From: Daphnia carinata
Taxonomy: Eukaryota; Arthropoda; Branchiopoda; Diplostraca; Daphniidae
Length of the DNA stretch: 64,000 nt
Direction: 5' to 3'
Assembly (NCBI RefSeq): GCF_022539665.2
Contig: NC_081335.1
Coordinates: forward strand, 2,976,001-3,040,000
Part shown: one piece after another, positions 1-14,586 of the stretch
Layout of the letters: every line of letters starts with the position of its first letter
Position numbering within the stretch: position 1 is the stretch's first letter
Position numbers and translations under genes: made by a program
Notes under the pieces: model-generated
What the model was told of the DNA's origin: nothing
The model's input: only the letters and a program-made list of their open reading frames with translations
Database searches by the model: none

Positions 1-618
1 CGACGTGTCCGACATGCTCCATCAACATCTCTATTTTTGGTGGGTTGAATTGAAGAGACTCTTGTTCACTTTCTATATTATTAGACTAGCCCTTTTTATC
101 TATTTCATTTTTCCTTTGCCTTTTCATCTCGAAAATATATTATCTTTTTTTTTTATCTAAAAATAAAAAATCCTTTTTTAAAAACTGTAATGGCAAAACA
201 GGCTCAGCTCTGACAGCTGTCCGCGCTCAAAATAGACCGTGGCGTAACATCGTCATTTTTATGTATTTTTTTTTTTTTTTGAGGGAAATTTTCCTATTCA
301 ATTGACGCTGATTTCTCCAAAGACCTTCTTTTATTTTTATTTAGTACCTCCCCGCCTTTACGGATAATTGAATTAAACAAAAAGTTGACTCGATTTGCAG
401 CGCTCCATTCGCCTATAGTATATAGACAGAGGGGGGGGGGGGGTACATATACATAATAATCGATTTCCTTAATTTTTGTTGTTTTTCTTCCTGCCCCGCT
501 TTTTTTTTCGCCGGTGTTGCTCTCACCTTTCGGTGGAATATCTACCTGGCCTCGCGAACGTAATCGATTATTAATCACAGTCGGGGAAAAAAGAAACAAG
601 CCCCCACACACTTCCGCC

Positions 619-649
<31 letters not shown>

Positions 650-2726
650 ACAACAATAACAACTTGAACGTTATAATGGGAACAGCAATAACGGGCGAAA
701 TGAAGAAGAAGTTGATATGGAAACCACATCCCCTCTCCTTCTCACTCTTTTATTCTTATCCTATTATAGATAGCAAAAGAGGGAAAGAGAACTGGTTGTG
801 TTGTTCTATCAAAGAACGGGCCATATCATCACCCCAACGGTACGGGGCACAGGGGTATCACGTGACACACAAGCCGACTGTACTCTTTCATCATTATATT
901 ATTTTAATTTGGCTTTTATTTTGAGGTTAGAGACAATTTTCTTTCCTCTTGCCCTTTTTTTCCTTCTTCTTCTTGTTTCACCGCCAGACAGTTGAGGAGT
1001 AGAAAACGCTGTTTGAAATTAGCGCCCTTTCGACTATGCGACACGTTGGAAACAAGAGACATGTACACACCTGATTAGTTCTATCGTGCTAATGGTCTAT
1101 CACTGACCATGTTCACAAACTTCTCATACTTTTTTTTTTGTTTTGTTCGGACAGTGTCCAGTACGTCCGTTGACAATGTCTTGCAAAAAAACGGGATTCA
1201 TTTTTTTGAATTACCCCGCCAGAAAATCAAAATGAGCAACAGATCACGACCTTAGAACGGTCTTTTATTTTTTTTCTCCCCCCCCCCCCGTTCTGAACTA
1301 CCCACCAAATTGAATTCGGATGATGACCGCTAATGTACGACACGACGGCCAAGAGTTGCGTGTGGTTAACGGACTAATACGCGGCGCTGCTCGTTAACTA
1401 CATCATTATACCGGACACGAAATCTTTTTTTTTTAATTTTAAACTCATATCACAAAAAAAAAAGAAAAAGAAAATGTGAATCGACAAATAATTGATGGTG
1501 ACACGACGAAACGACACAAATCCTGTGTCTCTCTCTCTTGTGTGTGTGTGTCGGCGTGTGTGTGGACTGTCAAACACAAACCTACACCATTGCCGGCAGA
1601 TGAGTTAATAACAGAATAGGCCAACCATCATTTTTTTCTTTTCTAGGTCTATTCTTCTATACAACTAAAGGAGGGAAAAAATATATATATATCTAGGCGA
1701 TGGTGTGCGCACGCGAGAAACCCATCGCCATTTTTTTTTTCAACAACAACAACAATTGAACTTCGGTCCCGTTTTTCTCTATTCTTCTTTTCCCTTACAT
1801 CGTACAACAATAATCGTTTCTTGCGCTCTTTGTGTGTGTGTGCCACGCCGGCGACAAAATGGGCCAAAAGGCATCTGATTGTAACACGCACAGCTGATTG
1901 TCCAACCGGTTTTCCCGATTTATCTCGGACAAATAGCATAGAGATATATTAATAGAATCGCCTTCCCTCTTCGAAACAAAAATGCCCCACTTGGTTAATC
2001 GGTTAAAAACGTTTAAATTGCCGCTTATTTTTATGCCCACAGTTGGCCAAATGAGGCAATGCCAATTGCGCAAAGTATTCGTCATGTAAAAGACCGCAAA
2101 TCAGCTAATTGATGCGCATGAATCAGCAGCTAAGGCCGGAGGCACCAAAAGGACAGGTAAATTTTGCGCAATAATGAGGGATGCGCGATCAATCAAAGTC
2201 CATTTTTCCAAAGAAATCGACCCCATTTGAATATACTTTTCTTTGCGCAAAAAAAAAATGTGAGGGAGGGGGAGACCAAAGACGAAATGTTTTTTTTTTT
2301 TGCAAATTTGTTCCGCGTACTATTTCTCGACTAATATGCCCGTACTTCTATGATGCTAATGAGAATTGAACAGCTGCAATTTTTCAGAGCGACCCTTTCA
2401 AGACCCAGAAAAAGACATTACACGGAAAAATGGCGGCCATCGTCCGTTTCTTAAGATCATCGTGGACCCCCTTTTCTTTTTAAGCCACTAAAAAAAAAAA
2501 AATAAAGTAAAATTCAATGAGAGACGCGGGGTCATCGGATTGCGTTTAGCGAGGTCGAGTCAGACGCCATTAGCGAGACCCTGGCGAAATTCGGAAAACT
2601 TTATCGGAATGGAAGGTCGCACACTATTATTTTTTTTGGATAGAGGGGATGCAAAGCATATTGCTAAACAATATCCCCCAAAATAAACGGTTGAAATAGA
2701 AATGAAAAATTGTGTGACACACTCAC
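1..2726 (-). other. Ladybird intron 1 (partial), non-coding
   Basis: This stretch follows the splice donor of ladybird exon 1 on the minus strand and should be the start of a long first intron. I found no homeodomain exon here: no reverse-strand WFQNRR-encoding stretch is visible. It holds poly-T and poly-A tracts, a poly-G run near 430-442, a CT microsatellite at 624-649 and a GT-rich stretch near 1540-1562. The short ORFs present are low-complexity and not credible genes. Confidence 0.6.
624..649. repeat. CT dinucleotide microsatellite
   Basis: About 13 uninterrupted CT units, directly visible, inside the presumed ladybird intron. Confidence 0.9.
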
Positions 2727-3870
2727 CAGATGAATCGGCTCCGTTGTTGGAAGATCCGTCAAAGGTCTTGGAGGTCATCTGGAAGAGGGCGTCGAGGGGA
2801 GTGCCTCCGGCCGAATTGTTGCCCGACGCGGCCGAAGCTTTGGCGGAGTCTGAGGATTTTTTGGCGCTGGAAGATGTCGATTTTCGGACGCTTCCGGCAC
2901 TGCCGCAGTTGTTGTTGTTGACGACTAGCGTACCGGAATTGAGCAGAGTCTTCTGCCTCTGCTGCTGCTGGAGCAGCGGGCTACCGGCCGATGTGGCGCT
3001 GTTGCCGCTCGTCGAGCAAACGTCGTCAGCGTCGCAGTCGCTCGAACCGCCAGCGCTGATGTAATCCGGCGAGGCAGAGGAGCTGGACGGCGACAAATGG
3101 CCGCTACTGCTTCCGCCGACCGAGAGGATGCCGCCGACGAAAGACGAAGCGGCAGCGCCGCGCTGATGCAGGTGATGATGGAAGTTGGGATGCTGGTGCG
3201 GATGGAAGCCTAGACCGGCAGCCGGATGCGATTGCAAGCCGAAAGGATTGTGATGCGGAGGACCCGGAAGGAAAGGTGAAGAGGCCGAATGAGCCGCGAA
3301 CGGTAGGCACCGATTGGGGTTTAAGAATCCGGCAGCCGCCGCGGCCGCCGCTGCTGCCTGAAAATGCGCCGGAAGGCTCAGATGCGGATAATCCCACGGA
3401 CGCATGATCTTCGTCGGCGAATCAGCATCGCTCTGCTGCACGCCGGAAGGATGAAGATGATGAGCCGCATCCACGACAGCGGCCGTTGACGTCGTTTCCG
3501 ACACGTTCGAACTCTTCCGCCGGATTTTAGCGGCCGAGCAAAGAGCCGATGATTCCAGCGATTCTGCCCTAGTCGTCCGCTGTTGTTGTTGTTGCTGGGC
3601 CGGCCGATGATTGAGAATATCCAGAATGGAAAAGGATCTGACTCCACCAGCAGAGGCGTTATTCTTAGCCACGTCGTTCTCCACATCCGGCCGGATTACG
3701 TGTTGACTAGTGAGCACTAGAGTGTCCTCGGATGATGCCTGTAACGAGGCTTCCATGTCCTCCTCCAGTCGGCTGTCTCCGACCTGCTGAGGCGACGGAC
3801 ATCCGACACTGATCTCATCGTCACTGCTGCATTCATCCGCGCTGCAATCCGCCGGCCTCATTTTTTTCAT
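2727..3870 (-). CDS. lb: Ladybird (Lbx-class) homeobox protein, first coding exon
   Basis: This is the N-terminal 381 codons of a ladybird/Lbx transcription factor, a nuclear regulator of muscle, heart and neural identity. The first ATG in the open frame is at 3870 (protein begins MKKMRPADC). An upstream in-frame GTG is not used as the start. Residues about 79-90 carry the repressor-type motif SFSILDILNHRP. Near the exon end the motif PLDALFQMTSKTFDG matches what I recall of the segment just before the ladybird homeodomain. Between them lie poly-Gln, poly-Ala, His-rich and Ser-rich stretches. The exon ends in phase 1 at a clear donor (GTGAGT, reverse strand 2726-2721), the same phase as exon 1 of bagpipe and tinman. 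The homeodomain exon or exons are outside the window, so the gene is partial. The assignment rests on the two motifs and on position next to bagpipe. A slouch/NK1 gene is the main alternative, and I consider it less likely. Confidence 0.82.
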
Positions 3871-6800
3871 GTCCACTTTGAAATTGACGCACGTTTTTTA
3901 TTCTTCACGTCAGGGACAACTACAAAACACTCAGTTGAAAAAGGGAATTTCTTTTTCCCCTTAAATCGAAACAAAAATAACTGAAACAATCAACGCCATC
4001 CGGAAAGATACGAAACTAGGAGATTATTTTTTAAAAATTTAAACGGATGTCAAAAGATTCTGAAAAAAAACCAAAACAAAACAAACTATGAAGCGACGGC
4101 CACGAGAGGCGGAACGGAACTGAACGGTGACGTTGTGTCCGGACGACTTACCACTTGGATGGGGTTGGCGAAAGAAAAGGCGGAGCTGAACGAGACTCCT
4201 CCTCTTGACGGAATGCAATCCGATTGGAGCGCTGCTTCCGATTGAGGGCGTGTACGATGAGTTGTTCGTATGGCTCTTGCCTACACCCAAGAAATTGAAC
4301 CCGGAGCTTTTCTTCTTTTTCTTTTTTTTTGGATGTAGCCAGCGCGAGCGAACTAACTAGGCTTGTCATGGAGGAATCAAATCAAGACATCAAAACTCAT
4401 AACTCGCCTTTCTGATTAGCATTTATAGCCATTTTTTTTTATTATTGATGTTACAAGAACGATCCACGTTGTATATAGTCACAAAAATTGTAAAGCAAAG
4501 AAAAAAAAAACTGTCATGGAACGTCATTTGAATTAAATTCAAAGTCTCTTCATTTCTCGTACATATTTTTTGAAAGAAGAAAACATTTGTCATTTGTCTT
4601 CTTAATGATGAAGCCCTTCACACACGATGGGAGGTTTCGCCGTGTTGACCCAAAACGAGCAAAGAAAAAAAAACGCGTAATGGACGAAAGGCGTAGTTGT
4701 CCGTTCCAGGAAAAAAAAAAGAGAGAAACAAGGGAGGATCGAAAAAGCCGTTAGATTACTAAGGCACTTACTGGACGCCACCCATGAGGTGCTGTTAATG
4801 ATCTTGTAACATGAAGCTGAGAGGCCTATAATGGGGGAGGCCTTTCAGGGCACGCGTGTCCAGTCTATATGTCCCCATCGTGTACGTAAATATCGTGATA
4901 TTTATTAATACGTGATTTCCGTCTAACCAAAAAAATTCATATGATATAATCGCAGATGTTCTTCGATTTTAGATCGGCTGAATTGAAACGAACGCGTAGA
5001 TTGGAATAGAAAATGTGTGCACGACTAACGTTCACAAAAGCCGCCCCGCTAGGCGTTACGAATCGTAGTGATTCCTTTGTTACGCAGCTTCCGTTCCGGC
5101 TGGCCCGGATGCCAATCATCCTCTTTATTCTTAATTTTGTCTGCAATCAAAACAGCTTTCATGTTGTTTTTCTTTATTTGTTGCTTCTCTCCCTTCTTCT
5201 TTTTTTTTTTTTTTTGCTGATTTAACGACAACACTGTCTACACGCATTGAATGATAAAATACGTGTGTTACCTAATATGGATTGAAAAAAAAAGGAACAC
5301 GTCAGAAATTGTAATTTTAATGACACTGTGCGTGCGCATTTATTGTGCTGACTTTCCGTCTATGGTTATACATATTTAGGACAGTTACGTAAGTTTTCTC
5401 TTCCGTCACGGTATATAAACCGCCGCAACGGCTTCTCTATTTGATATCGTTCAAAAATCAAATGTTTTTTTTTTCTTTAATGCTATATGCAAAAAATGGT
5501 GCCCTTGAGCCATTGGCTTGATTGACTACCTATATGGTTTTCCATAAGTTTATGGTTGATTGGTTGGTTAAGGTTTTTTTTTTTTATTCGAGTCACGTTC
5601 GTTGATCCATCATACCACGAATGCCATTGTAAAAAAGGGAGGGAGACGGGGGGAGCGTTTCCATTCCCGGACATGTAACATATACAATGAGCTCCACCGC
5701 CACTAGGGTCTTACTGACCACAGGAGATCGTGCTACGTGATTGGATGGAATTACAACAAAAAAAAAATTGTATACACCATCACGAGCGTACACGAGAAAT
5801 TAACGCGTGTAAAAATGAAAAATGTGTACCAAACAACAACTGGTAGCAAAGGCCCCCCCCCCCCTTCCACAAAATGTAAGAATTTAAAACGTACACATTC
5901 ACACCCTCAGTTGGAATTTTGAGTTTTGACTGTGAGAAACTATGGCAAGGAAGAGGAGGAGGAGGAGGAAGCGAAATAGATTTTTGAAAAATAAAAGGTG
6001 GAATGCCATTTGATTTCTGTTTTTAAAAAAAAAATTATTAGGGGGGATGAGAGAGACATGCCCCGAGACCCACCGCTACGGTCAGCTGATTCTGTGTACT
6101 CTTTGATTTGTTATGTGTACTATATATATATATATATATAATATCTATAAAGTGATAGCGAGTTCTTTATTTCAAGAGAAAAATATACATCAACAAAAGT
6201 CAACTGACCGAAACGGGTCTAATAACCGCTTGATTTTTTCTTTACCTTGGCGATGGCCAACAGCAAAAATGGTTGGGACAACGAACAAAAAAAGATGGAC
6301 GCAACGGTTGAGGAATTACTTTGTGGATGTCACCGATGATAGCCAATCCTCCACGGTGCTGAGAAACGTCTTTGGACAGCAAACACAAGCTTTCCTTGTC
6401 CATCTCTGCGCCTCTCTCTCTCTTTTTTATGATGATCTCGAGAGAAAGACCATCGCATCCAGGTGTGGAACAATTAAAGTCTATAAGAAGAACAAGAACA
6501 AAAAAGGAAAAAAAAAAAAGAGCCGCCAGCTTCTATAATCAACGGTCTCTGTCTTTATCAATCTGTAAACAGCCATCCTCTTCTCCCAGGAAGGTGGCTG
6601 CTGGTGTTCGTCACCTTGTTAAATCGAGAAAAGAAACAAGCCCACAGGAGCTCTCCATTTTTATATTTTTCTATCATTTTTTTTTTTTTGTTTCTAATTT
6701 TTTTTTTCCCACGGAGGAGAAGATCAAAAACGAAACGCAGGGGGCGGTTTGTGTTACTGTTTTTTTTTTTTTTTGTCGCTCTCTATTTCCTTCTCCCCCC

Positions 6801-9800
6801 TTAAATGAAAGAAAAACGATTGTAACACACTCAGCTGACTCACCTTGTATGTATACATAGAGAACAAAAAAAATGGGGGGTGTATAGTTATAATATGGTC
6901 ATGGCGGTAAGTTTGAAAAAAAGGAAATGTTTCATCCCCTGGTCGATGCCGCCTGTCACTACCTGGCTGCTGGTCGCCATTTTTCACACCGTCATCGAGC
7001 ATCACTTTACCTCCAGCAGCAACTTGCCACCCACCTCCCATTTGGACAGTAGAGAGAACAACCACCGACCGAGAGGTGAGCAGTTTTGGGGAAGGAAACG
7101 CGCAAAAACAAAAAGGGCCTTCAAATTATCACACCCGAGAAATGCGGGTGGTTCTGAATGCCTCACTTTCATTTATTATTTTTCGTGACTAATTCAGTGT
7201 GTATAGGATGTGTGTTGGGAACGTGAGAATATTCTCGCTATTTGATGATTCTCTTTGCAAAAATAAAGAAGGCAGCGAAAAACCTTGTCCGGTTGTCCTC
7301 ATGGTTTTTTTTTATTAAACGTAAAAAACAAAAAATTTTGAAAAGTCGGGCTTATTTAGTCGGGCTTAAAAAAATTTTCTGAAAAAAACTGAAACTCATC
7401 GGAATTGGTTGAGTATCAAAGGATATACTCAAAATTGAAGCTGATTCCGGCAAAATTGCTATTTTTTTCATTAAGTTAATCGTTTTTGAAATACACCGAA
7501 TATTTGACGCAATGCTAGCGCGCCAGTACGCTATAGCGCTAGCGTTATCGGCAGAAATAGTGGTGTATTTTCAAAATGGTTGATTGCAGCAGCGGCACTT
7601 GAGAAAATCTCAAGAGTTTCCCGGACAAGTTTAGACTCTCAGTTTTTTTTTCTCAATCGGTTTATAACTTGTGATATCTTATACACTCCCCTCAACATAG
7701 CGACAGGGCAGTATAATGTACATCTGATTGATGTTAGTTTCGCGTCCTTTTTTCTTTGTCTTCTAGAAAAATAAATGCAGTTGGCAGGAATGCATCCACA
7801 AATGACCAACGACGTTGCATTAATGACTCTGTTGATGTTCACCTTCGATTTATATTTTTTTACAACACGGAAATCTCATCCGGCCAAAAATGTTTGGGGA
7901 AACCAAAAAATAGCTGGCGGATTAACGGGCCACACAACACGCACTGCCGTCGTGTAACTCGTATACAACTCCATTTAAGAGGAACAAAATTCCCGTCTTT
8001 TTGCCTGGACCGACCACACACGAATCTCTTTTTGTTATTATCTTGTGAAAAAAAAAAAAAAGAAGGAAAAATTTATTCTCAATTTCTTGTTTATTCCTTC
8101 CACTCGTGTTTCTACTACATAAGAATGAGCGGGGGGGGGGGGGACCTAGATTGCATGTAGGCTTTACACGAGCCTATCCATTGTGCGAGAGTACCGCCCA
8201 CACGACGATAGTTAGTGTGTACATCAAGACACTCATCATGGCGTTTTGCTGGCACACGTTTTTTTTGAGGGGAAATGAGACAGCCGAATATGCCGAGATC
8301 TTTTTTTCTTTCTTGTTGAAGTTATTATCGACTTTCTGATACGCACGCGGGAGAAAAACGCATTTTTTTTGGGTTTCGGCGTGATATGATCGTGTGTGCG
8401 CAAACCAATCGAGTGAAAGGAGAGAAATTGGATGTTTTTTTTCTCGAAAGAGAAGAAGCAGGTGATTATCCTTTGTTCGGTCTTCACGCCTGCCCTTAAT
8501 CGATAATTGGGACGGAGAGGTGTGCGGCTCGATCGATCTGATGAACTTTTATTTTTTGTTTTTAAAGGGAAAAAAGAGCCGGCAATGTAACATGCAAATC
8601 CCTGTGCCTCATCGGCAGGTGGTGTATAATCCAATAATATTGTAAAAACAAAACGTGATGGCCAAAATAAAAATAAATTGAGATTTTGTCTGACTCATCA
8701 GCCGAGGGTCCGGGTCGTCGTCATCCATTAAAATGCAATTTGCAATTGACACGATAAACAGCTGTAGCATCACTCCTCCCTTTGCAACAACCTAATGCAT
8801 TTTCGAAAATCGAATGTTTCATGAACCTTCGATTTTTAGTTTTATTTCAGAAGAAAAGTTCAATCGATTCCGCCAATCGTCCTATCGCAATTATCAAGAA
8901 AAATGGGATTTTAAGAACGTAACGAAACAATTCGCGTTTTTGCTGCTTTCCATAATCCGAGATTCCTCTAATGTTCAGAGGTCGTAAGACGATGCATTCA
9001 GAAAACGAGCGATAACAACAACAACTTGTGTAGGCCCATTTTTCGTCAGCTTATCTTTTACTTCTTGTATCCAAACGACATCGGATAGCGGAGCCATTGT
9101 CAAGACACATAAGAACCTTAACAGCTTTTCTTTTATTGTTTTCTTTTAAAACAAGTAATTAGTCTGTCCTTAAGTACAGAAGAAAAAGAAGGTTGATTGA
9201 TGTTTTTGTTTCGCCCCATTAACTGTCCTCTTTCGGGTTCATTATTATCTCTGTTTTCTTCTTACCCAGAACGTATTATTAATCGGCGACAAATAACTCA
9301 TGCCAGTTGACCTTCGACCCAGTGATGACACAAACAACTTATACAATTTAATACACGTAACACACTAGCAAATCTCGAATGACGTGCGTCAGCGTTTAAA
9401 GCGACTTAAAGTGAATGCAATCTAGTCGCTCCCCTCCTGCGGCCTTGTCTTTAACCACAGCCATACAATTGTTATTGCTTCTAATCGTTTTTCTGCTTTC
9501 GAAATCGGATAACATCAAATATTACTGATGGTACAAATAAATGCAATTATTTCAGTCCACGCCTTTCGTGATGTCTCAAATGACCGGTATCATAGGATGG
9601 CTTGATTGTTGTTACAACCCACCAGCCATTTGCCGTTGACGTTACACACCATAACTTGTAGGTGCATTTTGGATGCGCGATAACTCTTTTAAAAAAATAA
9701 AATAAAAAATGATTGTTATGCGAAGCCAAAATATTTTTTTGGGGGCTCCTCCAATTTATGGAGCACATCACAGCTGATGACGATGCCTTCCATATAGATA

Positions 9801-12800
9801 ATAGGGCTCATAAAAACTTCACATAAATTGAAGAGTGTTGTGGGCACACACACACACACAATCTACCAGAGTCCAGCTACCGCTGCGCCAGAGAAACAAG
9901 AGAAAAGAATCATCAAGTTTAATGACTTATTTGTAACATAACACACACACTCCAGCTGGGTTTTGGCTTTTTTGTTATTGTTGTTGGCTTAGTTTCCGGT
10001 TCTCTCTCCATACCTATAGGGAGGATATGTCTCTATACACACACACACACACAGGAGGTGTGTGTGTGTAAAAATAAAGCTTAAAAAAAAACACGCAATA
10101 ACGTATAGGACGAGAGCCAGCGAATATAATAGCTCGGGAAAAAAGAATAAATAAAATTGTCTGGAAGAATATCAAAGAAGAAATTTTTTTTATTATTAAT
10201 GTTATTCTAGCCCCCCTTTTTTTATATGAGAGATAATCAAGTCGCACTTTCACGTTTCACACGTTCATCCCGCCGACTATGACAACGAACGATTGTCCAG
10301 TTGTTTAAAACGCTGTCGGCAACAGTTGTAAACAAAAGACGACACACAAGAAAAGAAAGACAAATATAAAAAAAAAAAAAATACTCATATCAAACTCATA
10401 AAACATTTGGGCCCTTCTTCTTCTTCTTCTCCTTTTATGTTTACGATTCTTTGAAAAATGTGCGACCTCTGAGCTGTTTGTTGTTGATGAAGAGATCGAC
10501 CGTTGGTCTTTTGTATTTCTTCTGATTATCATTCGTCAATTTATTCCATCGGAGAAGGCAACTTTCTCGTCTATTATACACACACACACATGAGTGCCGA
10601 CTCTGTGTGTGTGTATTTATACAGGTACGCGTGTGTGTGTGTGATTTAATGATGATTTAATGGCAAAGGAGAAGGATAGAGAGATGAAAAGCGAGAGACT
10701 ATTCACGTCCGACTGCATAGTGTGTATGGTGATTGATCAGACACGTCGTCTTCATTATACCGTCATCAACATGATGATGCCGCCGCGCTCTGCCGGTGGT
10801 TGTCAGCCGCTCGCTTTCGTTACGGCCAAGAAATGCAAATTGATGTGAAAAAGAAAAAAAAAGGAAATTTTATTATATTTTTTATCAAAAATGTGTGGAG
10901 AGAAGAAGGATTACCCCTCCACCCTACATGGGGCCCAACACGATGGTGGTGGTATGCGGATGGCTTTCCAGTAGCTCAGTGCCATCTAGTGTTTGATATT
11001 CATCAGGAATGGGGAAACAATTCACGAATAATTCCACACGAAAAAGAAAAAAACGGATGGGGAGAAATAGAAAGAAGCCGATTTCGGATTTTTTTAGTTG
11101 TGTCTTTCCTTCTCTTTTTTTTTCCCGATGAAAAGGGGGGAAGGAAAAAAAAATAGAGAGAGAGAAAAAGAAAAACAACACGAAAGAAATAAGAGAAAAC
11201 CGCCGCCACCGCTGCCGCCGCGCATTGCCAAGAAAAAAAGAAAAAAAAGGAAGCCGCCTTTCAATGGGCCGGGTGATTTATGCCGCACCGCTCCAATGTA
11301 AGTTGCTCCAGTCGTAATAATCATATCAAAGGAGGGCAACAGCAGCGTTATTATTATTGCCACGGCTGCGGTTTTTTTCTTCGTCTTCTTCTTCTTTCTT
11401 CTCGAACAAGAAAACTACAACACAATAAAACACGGAACATTTGCCGCTCTTTTATCTCTTACGTGTCTCTCTCCTTTTTAAAAAAGATAGAAAACGGCCA
11501 TAACTGTTTCCTTTCTTGATAAAGTCGCCCGTAACACGTCGCCGCAAGGTAGAGCGCTATAAGCCACACGCTATAAAAACACTCCTTTTTTTTTTCTTTT
11601 TATTTAAATACACCTTGAAAACAACAAAAAAAATTCTTCTTTTCAAAGTACTGATGCGGTTTCCCCCTCATTTTTTTTTTTTTTGCGCTGTACAAAAAAA
11701 AATCTTTTTTTGTGATTCATTTCCGACTCATCAACGGGGTACACGAATGAGGTTTTTTTTTTGTATCTTTAAAAAGGAGAGAAAAATTACTGGAGCTAGT
11801 TCATCAATCAAAAACGCGTAGTACATGGGGACGTAATCATCCTTGGACGCAGTAATGAGCGACTTCTTTCAAACGCGTTTTCGTCAAGCTAAATAGGACG
11901 GCGAGAAAAACGGCCAACGGTCGTGAGACAGAACAAAACGTTTTTCTGAAATTTCAACCGGACAGATGACAAATCTCATCAAGAAGGAAACATTTCAAAA
12001 GTGATGCGGACTAATGTATTTAGTGTGGAGTATCTATGGGCCCACCTGGTCTCCTCCCACAAACTGTTCAACAAAAAAAAAAAAAAAAAGGTGAGAGAGT
12101 GGCCTGCTTGCCCTTGTGAGTAATGACCCCGGGACACGGCCCATTAAGTACACAACGCGCAACGTTTGCTTGTTTCCCTTCTCCCTTTAAAATAAATTAT
12201 TTTTTCTTCTCATTCATTTTTTTAAAGACTCCTTCTTGTCTCTCGACGCGTCCATGGTTTCATCTATGTATAGACAGAGGGACGCAAGGAAAAAAATAGA
12301 AAACGAGTTATTGGGCGGACACACGTTCGAAAAGCTGGTCCAGCAAAGCCCGCAAAAGACAAGCATTAGTCGCTTGGGGCTTGAGCGGCATGAACACCCA
12401 CTGCCCTTTCGTGCCTCCTCTAATATTACATATATTTCCCTCGTCAGATATCAAATGAAAGAAAATAATATATTTGTACATACAAGAACCCCCTCCTTTG
12501 AAGCAAACTGTGATGCTTTTTGAACCGCTTATTTCGGTTCGGTCATAAATCAAACGACCTAGATGCTCTTTATTTTTTTTTTTTTTCCCTTTCGGTCTTC
12601 TTCTTTTTTGGCTCACCCCCCTTGTTTGTTTTAGCTTCACAGACGAACGAGAAATCAAAGAAGGAATAAATCAAACGAGCAACTATATACGTTCGATGAT
12701 GCGGCCAACGACAATGTGTCATTATTCCTATAAAGCCAAACGAATACAGAGATGATTATATCATTTTTATAATAACGTTAAAATACAAAACAAAAAAATC

Positions 12801-14586
12801 TATGTTGATTATAGGGCCCCTTTTAGGTCGCGAAGTATAAAAAGAGATTTAAAAAAAAATAAATGCGCATGCATCTCTCGGCAAACAACAATAGCGGTCG
12901 TACTTTAATTAGCGCTGGATGTTTAGCAGCGCAACGTGTATAACAAAGGCACGTTCATTTGTTATATTCCCCACATGCGTACAGTCTACACACTCGCTTT
13001 GTCTATTTATTATTAACAACGACCAGCGAATGTCCACCCCTTATTGACCGTTCTTTTTTACCTCATTCTTTTTGGTGTTGTTGCTCTTAATGTCTTTCTT
13101 TTGAAGAAAAGAAAAGAAAAAAAAAAAAACTGCGCAACAACTTGGCGGCCACTTTCCGTCCTACACACAGGGCCATCATCAGACACGGATAATGGGATCC
13201 ATTTGATTCGAAAGAGTCTTAACGACTATGATTAAGTGGTAATGACGTAATAAGCCGATAATAACCCTATAATTATATCTGAAAACGACTTGACGTAACC
13301 ATCGCTCTCCGGCTGCTGTTTATGTCTTGCCATTTCGTTTATATCTTCGACCAAAAGGGAAGGCAAAAAAAAAAAAAAAAAAAAAAGAAATGGGTGAGAG
13401 AATGCGTTGTGGGAGGAATTTTCTTGGGGGTGTCAACGTCAAGAGGGTAAAAAATGAAAAAAAAAATGTCGTCATTCACGAGGATTGATTGAGGAGGTGT
13501 CAATTACGGCGTGAATGCGCAAGCTCGTGAAAGGCGGCGCAACCCATCTGGGAAGTTTAAAAAGAAAATTGACTTGTCGGTTATGCCACGTCTTTTTTCT
13601 TGCCTTGCGTTGTTATTTATCGTGATAGTTATGATGATTGGTGGCAGCAGCAAAGAAAAAGAAGAGACTTTCGCTGCTGTGCGCTTCTAATCTTCCTACC
13701 GCTATGGCCGCCGCTAACGTTCCCTTTGGCAAAGTTTGCACCGATCCATGGCTCATTTGATTCCCCGCTCCGGAACGCCGAGGGGCCTGGCTTGTTCTTG
13801 CCGGAGTGGAACGATGCGGAAACAAAAGTTTTTTTTTGCCTGAGAGAAAGAATAAGAGGAAAAGGACTAGAAGAAGAAACCCATCCGTCTTTTTTAGTTT
13901 GTGAACCAGGAGGAGAATGAAGACAGCGGCAGATGGAGAAATCTCTCAATTATTTGCCTTTTTTTTTTAAATTTTATTTGAAGTGTTTTTGGAACAAGAC
14001 AAACACGTGCCATCTAGCGATGGAAATGAATTCAGGCGTCCTGGAACGATTTGAAGTGCCCGCCAGTAGTTTTCAAAAGTAGAAACGGACCCTCACCGCT
14101 TTCTGGTGTTCTTCTACTGAAGGAGAAAATTTACCATCGCCAACTGTTACCGTTAGATGGCCTGCTTATCCTTTTTTTCAAATAAGAAAAAAATAATTTT
14201 CTTATTTAAATAAAGCTATATCTAATGTGGCTGTGAAATGGAAATTGGATTGGTAGGTCTGTCACAAATAGTAGTAAACTAACCAACCCATCCGCCCGAG
14301 ACAATGAACGCGATTAGATTCTTCTTTAATTCCGTTTTATTATGAAACTACACAATTAATGGGACAATGAATGACGTATTCGGAATCAGCATAAAATTTT
14401 GATTATATATCATGTATGGGAACCAAATTTGCAGGTTTCATCGAAATCCATGGGTCATACTATACAAAAACCGCTTAGTTGATGGGATAAGGTTTAGTTT
14501 ACATGTATAACATTATGTAAGATATTATGTATAATACATAAGATAATATATGTGACGTATTTCGGCGACGGCATCGATTTTCAAAG
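3871..14586. other. Long intergenic region between ladybird and a Reeler gene
   Basis: More than 10 kb with no exon I can defend. It contains the ladybird promoter and 5' UTR (not resolved), many poly-A and poly-T runs of 9 or more, TA repeats near 6121-6142, CA and GT stretches near 9848, 10040 and 10575-10640, and a dispersed repeat at 7342-7546. The ORFs here are lysine- or phenylalanine-rich translations of homopolymers. Given the neighbours it probably holds enhancers, but I cannot pick them out without comparison to a related genome. Confidence 0.6.
7342..7546 (+). repeat. Dispersed repeat, copy 1 (inverted relative to 57102-57304)
   Basis: About 205 bp running from a GTCGGGCTT-containing end to a palindrome-rich end (AGCGCGCCAGTACGCTATAG). 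The same series of landmarks occurs in reverse complement at 57102-57304: the GAAACTCAT.GGAATTG block, the ATATACTCAAAATTGAA block, the TTTTTTTCATTAAGT block and the CTAGCGCGCCAGTACGCTATAGCGC end. No ORF lies within it. It looks like a short non-autonomous element or similar interspersed repeat. The family is not recognised. Confidence 0.7.

Noticed and set aside
3871-3876. Upstream GTG start for ladybird
   Set aside because: GTG is not a normal start in animals, and an in-frame ATG lies two codons downstream at 3870.
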